Source: Terramyces sp. JEL0728
Lineage: Eukaryota; Chytridiomycota; Chytridiomycetes; Rhizophydiales; Terramycetaceae
Length of the DNA: 64,000 bases
Direction: 5' to 3'
Assembly: GCA_027603945.1 (NCBI GenBank)
Contig: JADIIU010000044.1
Coordinates: 39,866 to 103,865 of the forward strand
Both the position numbers and the translations under genes were made by a program. Position 1 is the stretch's first letter. Every line of letters starts with the position of its first letter. The notes under the pieces are model-generated. The model saw only the letters and a list, made by a program, of their open reading frames with translations. It did no database searches and was not told the origin of the DNA. Below, in pieces: positions 22,941 through 32,349 of the stretch.

Positions 22941-24568
22941 ACGAGATACTAATAATTGGTGGCTCTATAGCCGGACTGTCTGCGGCAAACGCATTGCTAA
23001 AACGCAACATTCCATTCACGGTATTTGAAAAGGAAAAGAATGAAACGAGGATTGGAGGAGGTATAGCGCTCCACCATGACGTACTGCCGCTAATACAAAC
23101 ATTTCCCATTGATCAATCGGATTTTAAAATGAATATAAATGACATGCTTACTCAAATTGAGTACAGTAAAAATGGGGATATTATACGGATAAGCGATATA
23201 CCATATAAAAGCGCTCATTGGCCCATCATTTACGAGATCTTGGCTGAATCTATACCCGAAGAGAAGATTAAATATGAAAGGGAACTGGTGTATGTTACGC
23301 AAAACGAGGAAGGAGTGATTGCCGAATTTAAAGGGGGTAGAAAATATAGAGGAAAAGTGTTAATTGGAGCGGATGGATTACTGTCACAAGTAAGGAGACT
23401 AGTATTCAAAAGCGATGTCCTGCGGTATTCTGGCTACTTTGCTTGGCGAGGAATGCTGTCTAAAACACAACTATCGCAACAATTCCCCGAAGAATCGTTT
23501 ATTTTAGAGCTATCAGACAACTGCCATGCTGTAATTTATCACCTTGGCGATTATATCAATTGGCTAGTATATCAGAATGTGGACGATGGAAGTGATTATT
23601 CCGTTAATCAACAAGAAGCCATTGGGAAAATTAGTCGGAACGCTACTGAAAGAGAGTTGCAAGATTTCAGAGCAATGGTCAAACAAGAATTCCGGCCTAT
23701 CCTGGTAGAGCTATTCACCAAAAGTAAGCCATTCATAAACCACATGTACGATAGAGATGTAATCAATAAATACAGTAATGGAAGAGTGCTGCTGATTGGA
23801 GATGCGGCCCATCCCAGTGTTCCACATTTCATTAAAGGAGCTACTATGGCGATCGAAGATGGGTATCATCTAGGTGATCTTTACAATCCAGATTACAAGA
23901 AATGGTTTCATGATTTTGAACAAAAAAGAGTAAAGGAATGCAACCAAAATGTGCTGATTTCAAAGAATTTAGGAAGAGTAAAACAGGGACTGGTAAAGAA
24001 AGGAAAAGACTGGTCCTGTAAAATTGATGGCAGAGAATACGCTAGGCTATGCAATGATGGAATTGCACCTAGTTTCGGCTCCAGAGGTTATAAATCATCA
24101 GATCAATTATGTGAATGTGAAAAGGAAAGAACACCTGAAGGAAAAAGAGAAGATCCAACTCTAAAATCAAAATTAGCTCTGGCAGATCGACACAAAAGCT
24201 GTTCACTAAAAAAACTAAAATCAAACCATTCAAGAACATTGCACTCAAATGAAGACTCAGCTATAATTAAAACGAAAGGCTCAGATTTATCCAAACAAGT
24301 TATGGAAAAAGAAATCAAAAAAGAAGTTGACACGCTGGTGAAATCTCTAAATGCTACCAGGAGCTTTACCCTAAAGCATACCAACAACTCGACAAGGAAT
24401 TCTCCAACTGGATCATTCAGCAGTCTGCAAGTGAAAAGGCACGAAACGGCTCTGCTGCATGACAGCAAATGTGATTCAATAAAGACGGAAAAGGAAAGTA
24501 ATAGTAAATCCAATTCACTTCAATTAGAAAGGGAGGTGTCTGGGTCTCAAAATTGCAAAGTCATGTAA
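22941..24568 (+). CDS. FAD-dependent monooxygenase with long polar tail and C-terminal CaaX motif
   Basis: About 541 residues. The first ~340 form a PHBH-type flavin monooxygenase: ILIIGGSIAGLSAANALL binds ADP, IGADGLLSQVRRLVF is central, and GRVLLIGDAAHPSVPHFIKG contacts FAD. The substrate cannot be told. A ~190-residue Lys/Ser/Glu-rich, probably disordered tail ends in CKVM, a plausible farnesylation signal. The start is unresolved. The frame is open from 22913, but no ATG precedes the GGSIAG motif, and a TTTCAG acceptor-like site ends at 22940. A tiny first exon with the ATG near 22767 is possible. The coordinates given start after that acceptor. Confidence 0.8.
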
Positions 24569-24709
24569 TAAAGTTATACAAATTAGTTGCGCTCTTTGTG
24601 AGATCTCTTTAATCTTTGGATTGCATTTCTGGAGCTAATACATTGATTTGGGTCTTTTGATTCATATCCAAATACCACTGGCAATTATTTTAATGTGCAA
24701 AATTTATGT

Positions 24710-25557
24710 TTATTCTCTTACTGGAATGACAATAGCAGTTTCCATAACTTCTGGCGATACAAAGCAAACTAACGGGAAGCTACCAGTCTCACCGTTTGTA
24801 ACATTGACGCCTGCAGCCCATCCATTTTTATACGTCTTTACAGCAACAACATCATCCTTATTCAACCTCAACTCGTCAGGTCTTCGTGGCTGATAGTTTG
24901 TCATTACTGTATAAATCATATTATCTGTTTTAGGCAGGTTTGGTAGTAAATATTCTGCATTTCTCTTTGAATTCAATCGAGGTAAAGTAGGGAGAGACTC
25001 CAGCTTCTTTTTACGTCTATATAGTACAATGATTAAGATGACGACAATTATTAGTGCTGCTCCAAGCGATGCGTATAGTGCTATTTGTCTTTGGTTGATT
25101 GAGTTGCCTGAACCAACAGTTTTTTCGGTTACCACTGGGTTTGAATCGCCTGTTGCCGAGGGACTAGCACTTGAAGACGACTAGGTTAACTAATAGGTAC
25201 CATGATTGGTAAATTTGCCGTGGAAGACTGAGTTAATAGATAAATTGACACTCTAGTTCCAGTAACTCCTCCACATGGGCCATCGGAGCACATAAATGAA
25301 CATTCAGCGCCGTTTACTGCTACAAAGTTTGCCAGTGAGGTCACGCAAGAGCATAATGCGTTGGGTGCTAGTACCGCATATAAATTGGTTGTATTTTGTG
25401 AACACAGCTGAGCGCAACTGTCTATTCCTTGGGTTTGGGATTGAACCACAAGCGGTCCGAGTGAAGTGAAGCAGCCTGTCGATACGAATCCTCCTAGTAC
25501 TTGACTGATTAACAGGAATATCATTAATGGTTTGAAACTAATTTTTTGGCTTTTCAT
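24710..25557 (-). CDS. WSC-domain, single-pass membrane protein with cytoplasmic SH3 domain
   Basis: 275 residues with one 20-nt intron (25181-25200). From MKSQKISFKPLMIFLLISQ a signal peptide leads to a Cys-rich WSC module (TGCFTSLG, CAQLCSQN, ALCSCVTS, CSFMCSDGPCGG). A Ser-rich stalk follows, then a membrane helix (IALYASLGAALIIVVILIIV), a basic stop (YRRKKK) and an SH3 domain (YTVMTNYQPRRPDELRLNKD, then GWAAGVN and FPLVCF). The layout suggests a cell-wall or surface sensor linked to an internal adaptor. Proteins with WSC ectodomains sense wall stress in yeasts. The upstream ATG at 25620 would put extra residues before the signal peptide and was not used. Confidence 0.85.
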
Positions 25558-25943
25558 TGTTGTGTGGCGTATTCGACTAAAAGGGTTTTGTCCCACGAAT
25601 TTCAAGGAGAAACAAAACAAACACTACCCAACCGTAAATATTTACTGTAGATTCGTATCCACCCTGTCCGCAGGTGCAGAACAAGCAGACTGTTTACTTT
25701 ATTAAAATTGTTTCAAATTATCCCTTTTTCTGTGCGGGGATCTTGATTGAAAGCCCGCACAAGTTGGAAATGAGCGATTTATGAAATTCCACTTATGCAC
25801 TCGAACTGCACGACTGAGACCAACTGGAGCAAGGGGGAGATCTGAGGCAATTTCCTCTGAGCTGGGATTCTTCTACCGGCCAAGAATTCGTAGTATAGAT
25901 CACTTTGTAGCATTACCATGTTTGAAAACTTTTCAAAATTTCA
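25558..25943. other. Gene-free stretch with a conserved hairpin (25731-25761)
   Basis: No convincing ORF is seen. An inverted repeat TGTGCGGG/CCCGCACA with a 15-nt loop lies at 25731-25761; its arms are identical in the second copy although the loop has a substitution. Downstream bases (25780-25930) carry several copy differences, including indels. I looked for U1, U2, U4, U5, U6, SRP and tRNA signatures and saw none. It may be a shared promoter for the divergent WSC-SH3 and PSMG3-like genes or an unrecognised RNA. Confidence 0.5.
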
Positions 25944-26273
25944 ATGACAATCTCCAACTTTCCAATTGGATCAAAGACTGTAATTAAAGAAGTAGGAACT
26001 GAAAAAATCAAGACTCAATTCATATTAACCAAATATTCTAATCTGACCTTCATTCTTATATCACAAACTGGGAAAATGGGGAGCTTGCTACGAGCTACAA
26101 AAAAACCAACAGAGGAATATTTGTTGGGAGATCGCACAGATCTAGTGCCAATGGTATACTTGACGGAATTATTTGAACGTTTGAAGGTGGATGAATTGGT
26201 GCTGGGGTTGTCTTTAAAGCAAGAACAAGACATCAATGAGATTATGGATATAATTTTGCAGTTGGAAATATAA
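25944..26273 (+). CDS. PSMG3: Proteasome assembly chaperone 3-like (PSMG3/POC3)
   Basis: 109 codons without introns. FILISQTGKMGSLLRA matches the human PSMG3 'VVVTQFGKMGTLVSL' strand-turn-strand. EEYLLGDRTDLVPMVYLTEL and ELVLGLSLKQEQDINEIMDI follow the same order as the human family (LLGxDEP; LLLAVAVKD). PSMG3 pairs with PSMG4 to guide alpha-ring assembly of the 20S proteasome. The MsrB gene starts only 15 nt after the stop. Two residues differ in the second copy (Gly/Arg and Thr/Ala). Confidence 0.7.
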   Translation: MTISNFPIGSKTVIKEVGTEKIKTQFILTKYSNLTFILISQTGKMGSLLRATKKPTEEYLLGDRTDLVPMVYLTELFERLKVDELVLGLSLKQEQDINEIMDIILQLEI

Positions 26274-26288
26274 TTTTTTACTTTTTTA

Positions 26289-26805
26289 ATGACTTTGATT
26301 CAAAAGGGGTTAGCAATTGGAAGAGGATCAATCAGATTCAACCACTCTATTAATGGTGTGCGGTTGGTGCAATGCAGGACGACACAGTTGTGTAGACTGT
26401 ATAGCTCTAAGAGCGATTCAGAATGGCGGGCTGTTCTCTCTCCAGAGCAGTTCAGAATATTAAGAGAGAAGCAAACAGAGCCTCCGTTCTCTGGCAAGTA
26501 TCATGCACACAATGAACAGGGAGTTTATTCTTGCACAGCTTGTGAAACTCCACTCTACAGATCAGAAACAAAATTCGACGCTGGCTGCGGATGGCCATCC
26601 TTCTACGATTCGATTCCAGAAGCTGTTAAACGAACAATAGATCTATCACATGGAATGAGCCGGATCGAAATCTCGTGTAGTAATTGTGGAGGTATACACA
26701 ACATTAATTAAAGGTCACTTGGGTCATGTTTTCGAGGGTGAAGGTTTCAAAAATCCAAAAGATGAAAGGCATTGTGTGAATTCGATATCCTTGGTTTTCA
26801 AATAA
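26289..26805 (+). CDS. msrB: Peptide methionine-R-sulfoxide reductase (MsrB), probably mitochondrial
   Basis: Exons 26289-26691 and 26714-26805 give 164 residues. A basic, Ser/Arg-rich leader (about 40 residues) looks like a mitochondrial presequence. The MsrB core has two zinc CxxC pairs (CTAC and CSNC), [26 protein letters not shown] rebuilt across the intron, and the catalytic RHCVNSISL. It reduces R-methionine sulfoxide in oxidised proteins. The 22-nt intron is 23 nt in the second copy. That copy also lacks three leader residues (RLV), as expected for a loosely constrained presequence. Confidence 0.93.
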
Positions 26806-26979
26806 AAAATCAAATTTGGCGGTACGATCCAGCTTTTCAAGGATGCGGAAAAGACGAGAGATTTAATTAATTTGCTGTTTTCTTATTGTTAATTGATGGA
26901 GCCAAAACTTCTGATACACTGTCATGAGAACGACCCCTTGTTTCCATGCATTGCGCCAACGAGGCGCTGTCAAGTGTAA

Positions 26980-26997
26980 ATATTTGCAAATATATAA
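26980..26997 (+). promoter_or_regulatory. Palindrome ATATTTGCAAATAT overlapping a TATA box
   Basis: A perfect 14-nt palindrome (26980-26993) runs into TATATAA (26991-26997), 26 nt before the permease ATG. Just upstream is another small inverted repeat, GCGCC-AACGA-GGCGC. All are unchanged in the second copy (62884-62901). This is probably the core promoter of the permease gene. Confidence 0.5.
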
Positions 26998-27022
26998 ACC
27001 CACACCAACTTGGTAAATCACA

Positions 27023-27295
27023 ATGTCGGAAAAAATCGAAGAAAAAACACCTAAACTTGATGTGTTTGAAGAACAGCCTGAAGGAATTCATAGAGGTTTA
27101 CAATCTCGCCATTTGACGATTAAATATATTTTCAAGGTACTGAGTATCGAGGTATCACAAAACACTGGAATTGCAAGATATTGGTTTACAAACTGGATAT
27201 CTTATGAAGATAGCTACTCCAGTCAAGCTGAGATGCCACCAAACAATCGTGGCAATGAAACCAAGACAATTGAGCGTCAAGTACTATCAGCCTGA
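27023..27295 (+). pseudogene. Amino acid permease, 5' fragment broken at the duplication junction
   Basis: The first 32 codons (MSEKIEEKTPKLDVFEEQPE and the following GLQSRHLT) are the same as in the longer gene at 62927. Identity stops after 27120 and the frame runs into unrelated DNA, ending at a stop at 27293-27295. No transmembrane segment remains, so no transporter can be made. The promoter region is intact, so a short chimeric message may still be transcribed. Confidence 0.9.
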
Positions 27296-27365
27296 CCTGA
27301 GCTGTGTTCATAGGAATTTTGAAATAGTTCTATTTCTTGCTGCAAGTAAAAGGAACTATAGTTAA
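27121..27365 (+). pseudogene. Possible 3' fragment of an unknown gene beginning at the junction
   Basis: Right after the breakpoint the frame ATA TAT TTT CAA GGT... can be read to a stop at 27363-27365 if an intron-like 26-mer (27152-27177) is removed. It yields about 70 residues, including LQTGYLMKIATPVKLRCHQT and KPRQLSVKYYQPDLSC. No family is recognised. If the region is a tandem duplication, this would be the tail of whichever gene spans the left breakpoint, with its complete copy upstream of the window. Its stop overlaps the stop of the convergent ubiquitin hydrolase. Confidence 0.35.
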
Positions 27366-29164
27366 ATGTGTTGTTTATTATATTTCTCGTAAAAAAGCAT
27401 ATATGGTCTGCATTTTGCGACTTCTTGCCAGGTGGTGAATCTCACAAGGTTGTCGCTGCAGTATTGCCAAGCCGTTTTATCTTCAGCTGCAGAATGCTTC
27501 CGAATGTAAGCTACGTAGTGGCCACCATTCAAGTTCCCAGTGTGAACAATAACTGCATACAGCCTGTAATTGCCAGAATTAACATGTCTTTCCCTCTTAG
27601 CGTCCACAGGTAGGGGTGGTGCTACGAATTCGGAGATATCCAGGAATTGTTCAAAACTAACGTGGTTATTAATTTTGGCCACTCTAACTCCTTTTTGAGA
27701 GAACCGTTTCATATGCAATACCAACGCTTGTGGTGGTGTATACAGCATGTAGCGTTTGAACGCTTTGGTATAGACCCTCTCTGCGCCAATTTTATCAATG
27801 TCAGTATTGGACGAATCCAAAGATATATCGGACAGTGTCCTATTTAGAGTGATTTCAGACATATTTCTGTGTTTCTCTTTTGTACAATTTTCACACACAA
27901 AACCATTGTCGTTGTCCAATATTTCGATATCAAAAAATTTAGAGATACATTGCGATAGTGAAGGGTCAGATTTCAATTCTTGGTCATCTTCTGTCTTTAA
28001 AAGTGTTCGTATTAGTTCAACCTGTTCCTTTGGCAGCGAAACATCAGTGGATATACTGATCTTGTTCATTTTTTGCGATATCGATTCAGGAGCCTCGCTT
28101 TCTTTCTTTTGCTGAAACAAATTCTTTTTGAATTGTCGTCCTAAAGAGGCCATGTAGTTTTTGAATTTTCCGTCCTCGACCTACTATTAATATAATGTTA
28201 CTATGCCAGGGATAGACAATGACAAATCCAAAAAGTTTTCAAACGAATAGCTAACCTAATGTCAAATTAGATTTACATTTTTACACGCAGTGCAAACAAT
28301 TGCACTTACTAGCTCCCCGCCAAATACTTGATCGATGAATGTGTTGCTTCTTTTGATGGGTGAAATCAATCCATCTTCACACTGCTTGTCGTTCTGATCG
28401 ATATCCATTTCCTTGGTAGGTTCAATGCTATCAGAATCTCCTGTTTTACTAGTGCCGGGGGTATCAGCAAATTCGTTTGCAGCGTGATCAATTTTTGTAC
28501 CATTCACATTGAACCCAAGTTGCTCATTTCTGATCCCGTCCAACAACCTGCGAAGCACTTCATGAGAATCCTGTTGTCCATATCTGCCGTAAACACCCCA
28601 GCTTGACTTTAGAATATCAAACAGCTCCTTTGGATTAATTGTGCCCTTCCGGTCTGTATTCAGCTTTTGGATCAGTCTAAACAGTGTAATCTAGTAATTA
28701 TTAATTAACTACTGTTAACTTGTGGTCCTCTGTTGGTGTGAATTCATGGAGAGCAGCTGTAAAAGCAATTGCTTGAATTACGGCATTGAAAAAGCAAGTA
28801 TTACCCAAGTTTGACAATCCTGGCGATAAATTCAATTGCGTTGACAAATATCCTACTACTGGAACACTGGTTACTTGTGCTGCTTGTAATTTTTGACGGA
28901 TAATTACTTTTGCCTCCTTTACAATGCTGTTTTCTTTGGGAATAGCTTTGCATTGATTACAAAAGATTTCTCTATTTGAAATATCGTAGTATATGGTGTG
29001 CAAAGTGCAATTGTTGCAGACAAATGTTCCGCAGTCTGTGCAAATTCTTGTTGCAGCTTGGTCGCATTTCTGTCATTAACTAATGTTACGTTGCAGTTGG
29101 AGTCTACTTTGAGGATTTTTAGTTTTTTTAGCTTGATGTATTCCCTGAGGTGCTTGCAGCCCAT
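27362..29164 (-). CDS. Ubiquitin-specific protease with N-terminal UBP-type zinc finger
   Basis: 572 residues in five exons; introns 29070-29089, 28691-28712, 28256-28276 and 28181-28201 (20, 22, 21, 21 nt). The N-terminus is a UBP-type zinc finger (CKHL, CNKC, ICTDCGTFVCNNC, FCNQC). The Cys box is GLSNLGNTCFFNAVIQ (Cys about 117) and the His box NLNGGHYVAYI (His about 521), followed by WQYCSDNLVRF and YMLFYEKY. An inserted polar, acidic region (about 170-260) and a CxxC pair (VCENC, CTAC) lie between. The architecture resembles USP16/USP45-like enzymes. It is single-copy within this window and convergent with the fragment at 27121-27365. Confidence 0.9.
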
Positions 29165-29443
29165 TTTGAAACTTTTCTTGGACAGCTTTTTTAAGATACA
29201 GGTGACAGGAATGCTCGTCCAGATAATTGAATGCCCAAGACAGATCAAATACAAGCTGAATCGGATCAGCTACACCGTCGACCGTGCGACGTTGCAATGA
29301 GAGCATCTCAGACCTTCCATTTGAGAATGATCTCCAACCAATAATAGCTAGCACCTGATATCCCAAACTTGTATTGTAATCTTCTGAATCAATTGTTTCA
29401 AACAAATGGGTGTGCCACGCTTCCAATCTTTACTTTTTTCAAA

Positions 29444-30906
29444 ATGTCCCACCTCTCCAAGGAGCAAATCAACAAAGCATTTGCCAAACTTCAATCCAAT
29501 AAATCCAACAAGGTAACCAGTAACTAAGTCCAGGCTTGTTTCGACTGTCAAGCAAAAAATCCAACCTGGTCTACTGTAACTTTTGGTGTATATTTGTGTT
29601 TGGACTGTTCTTCAGTCCATAGAAATATGGGTGTGCATATTACATTTGTTCGGTAAGCAAAATTTGATTTCAGGTCTGTTCAATTGGATTCATGGACTGT
29701 TGACCAATTGCGAGTCATGAAAGTTGGGGGAAACCAAGCGGCTCAGGAATACTTGAAAGGAACAAACTTTAAAGATGCAAAAGCAAAGTATACTTCAAGA
29801 CAAATGCAAATGTACAAAGAAAAATTAATGAAATTGGTTCAGGATGATATTAAAAAATATCCAAATGAGCTTGTAATTGATGGTGTGGAATCTTCAGCAC
29901 AGCTGGTTCCGGAAAAGAAGGATGACGATTTCTTTTCGGATTGGGATGTAAATCCTGCAATCAAGAAGGCAGTTGCCGCAACTCCAGCACCTCAAACTGC
30001 CAATGTACAATCTGTAGCATCGTTTGGATTTACACCTGCGCCAGTTCAAAAAATACCTACTGCAGTGCCAATACAACCTGCAGCACCAGTTTCAGTGCCA
30101 ATGAACACTACTGCAGCACCTCCAGCTTTTCGAAAAAAAACTGGAGCAAAAAAAGTCAGCAAAGTTGTTGATTTTGAAGAAGCGGCCAGAAATGCAGAGA
30201 TAGAAGCAGAAAGAGTTGCTGCTGGCAAGAAGCAGATGGAAGCTGCACAAGCAAAGAACGAAACTGCCTTTGGCAACACAAATTCATTCTCCAGCAGATT
30301 AGCTTACCAAGACAAGCCTGAAACTAAAGACGAAGTACAATCAGTAAACCAAAGCTTTAAAAAGTTTGGGTTTGGGTTTGATCCAACCACCCGCGAAGCT
30401 GCTCCACAAGTTGAAGCTATTGGGCACAAGAACATTGGCGCAACCCCCAAACCAACTTCAGGATTTGGTGGTTTTGGAGCAGGATTTGGAAATGTCCCTG
30501 CGCAACCAGAATCAAACGAAGCTTCCAACCGATTCAGCAACGCAAAATCCATTTCATCAGATCAATACTTCAACCGCGGTTCTTTTGATCCAGATGCAAA
30601 GTAATAATTGCTAATTGTAGCTCTGAAGCCCAAGAAAGACTCAAAAAAATGGAAGGAAAAACCGGGTTTGGTTCTGATGCTTACTATGGACGCGAGGAAA
30701 GTAATCAGCAAAGACGGCCAAGTTATGACAATGTGATCAATGTAGTGCAGGAAGGAGCTGCTGAATTTGCCAGTAAGTTTGCTGGGCAAGCGCAGGAAGA
30801 TTATGAATCAATCAAAAAGTTGGTTACTGTTGGCGGTAGCAAATTGGGGGACTTTTTGAATGATATTCAGGTAATTTATGAATAACAGCAGTCAAGATAC
30901 AGTTAG
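29444..30906 (+). CDS. GLO3: ArfGAP of the GLO3/ARFGAP2-3 type
   Basis: Exons 29444-29512, 29534-29652, 29674-30600, 30621-30870 and 30892-30906. The ArfGAP zinc finger is [20 protein letters not shown] then [20 protein letters not shown], with the catalytic Arg in VHR. A Pro/Ala/Val-rich middle, a Lys-rich amphipathic helix and the Glo3 motif ([13 protein letters not shown]) follow. The family activates Arf1 GTP hydrolysis on COPI coats at the Golgi. Introns are 21, 21, 20 and 21 nt. The last leaves a 15-nt terminal exon; without splicing the protein would end at 30885 after DIQVIYE. It is divergent from the protease with 279 nt between starts. Confidence 0.92.
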
Positions 30907-30939
30907 CAAATCAAGATCATTTAAAATAAATAGTATAAA

Positions 30940-32066
30940 TTACGTTTTTCTTATTTTAGCAATGAATAATCCGCTTGTCTGAGAATATTTTGGAGAAAAT
31001 CGAAGGCAGTTTTTTATACGAGCATCAAATTCGATCCTCGTTTTCAATGGAGCAGTGGGGTATTCTTCAGCACTGCCAATGGGAATGCAATCGGCGTTTA
31101 AATTAGTTTTCAGGAACCAATCTACAATTTCTTCATTTTGCTTGGGAGAAAAGCTACACGTACTGTAAATTAGTATACCTCCACTTTTAAGTAAATGAAA
31201 CCCTACATTAACAAACAAATACCATTCTGCAGGAGAGATCTTTGCAACTTTTGCAATCCACTCAATCTCTCTGGATTCAGGAACTGCTCCTGGAAGCCTT
31301 GCCATCCATTATTAAAATATTTCCGCATATGAGCTATTGAACCGTCATGAGTGCATTCTGCATCAACTATTACTTTATCATACAAATATCCCTTGACCTG
31401 CGGATCGTCTCGAATTAGTCGGGTTGCATGAAATGGTTTGATGGTATTATTCGCTTCATTTTGTCCCTTGACTTTCTTTCCATGGGTTTCTGTATTATCT
31501 TCTTGGTGCTTTCGTTTTTTCAATTCAGGATATAGTACATTGGGACCTACTCTTGTAGGGGAAGGCACATTGAAGCTAGTGCCGTCGCATAGAAACAGTC
31601 TTGCTCTCCCTAATTTGTATTTCTGAATCAAGCTTTTGCATGTGAATAATCTCTCCTTTGAAATGTCAACACCGGTAATCGTCCCCGTGCTATCTTCACC
31701 CAACAAATCTGCCAAATAGCACAATTTCGACCCCGGAGCGCAACTGTCATTAGTTTCTAATTACCAAATATCCAATATCTGGTCATTTGGTTGCACATCC
31801 AGGGCTCTTGCAGCAACCCCTGAAGTAACATCCAGCCCATACAATAATCCATTCCTATACACATCTAGCGATGCTATATTCGTACTTGCGCTAGTTTTAT
31901 AGAACCCGTTGAACCATTCCAATTTTTCGTATTCGAAATCCAACTGGCCCTCGATTTCTGCATCTTTGAGCCTGAAATATCTGGGAATCTTGTCGTAGGA
32001 ATATTCCTTGCTGTCAATTTCATTTTCTTTTAAAAAGTCCAGGAAATACTGTGGAAACTCTGACAT
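30940..32066 (-). CDS. NOL1/NOP2/Sun (NSUN) family RNA cytosine-5 methyltransferase
   Basis: 361 residues with introns at 31744-31764 (21 nt) and 31203-31222 (20 nt). Motifs run YRNGLLYGLDVTSGVAA, the SAM site DICCAPGSKLCYLADLLG (its first Cys split by intron 1), GVDISKERL, LFLCDGTSF, the motif IV Cys in VDAECTHDGS, NPERLSGLQKLQRSLLQNG, and motif VI IYSTCSFSPKQNEEIV. Both catalytic-type cysteines are present. Motif IV reads DAEC instead of the usual DxPC, so assignment to a particular NSUN number is unsafe. The tRNA or rRNA target is unknown. An earlier ATG at 32087 adds 7 residues. Confidence 0.88.
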
Positions 32067-32093
32067 TATTTTGGAAAAAAAATACAATTTATT

Positions 32094-32292
32094 CTACAGG
32101 AATGCACGATAGATCCCCATTGAGCTGAATGCTTGATTAGTTTAATTTACCAATTCCCAAGCCAATTACTGTAAGTCTATGAGCACCTTTGAATTTTCTC
32201 GCCTCGTAAAATAAATATCCACCAGCACCTGTATTAAATCCATGTACCAATCCCAAACCCTGTTCCGACAATTCTACAGCCGAGACAGTCAT
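32094..32292 (-). CDS. Small protein (59 residues) with C-terminal membrane helix
   Basis: From MTVSAVELSEQGLGLVHGF, a 19-nt intron (32132-32150) joins to a short exon ending SSMGIYRAFL. The C-terminal hydrophobic run LTVIGLGIAFSSMGIY could span a membrane. No family is recognised. It sits between the NSUN gene (28 nt away, same strand) and the divergent F-box gene start at 32350. The intron matches the local consensus, which is the main support. There is no second copy in the window to compare. Confidence 0.45.
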
Positions 32293-32349
32293 TTCTAGTT
32301 TCAATTTTCGTTTCTTCCATTCCAAAGTTTCTGTTAAAATTTTTCAAAA

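Noticed and set aside
25781..25987. 68-codon plus-strand ORF in the gap before the PSMG3-like gene
   Set aside because: The second copy carries indels that disrupt it, and it overlaps the better-supported PSMG3-like start.
29076..29426. 116-codon minus-strand ORF starting MEAWHTHLFE upstream of the ubiquitin protease
   Set aside because: It overlaps the protease start in another frame, has no recognised motifs and no second copy for comparison. The zinc finger starting at 29164 is complete without it.
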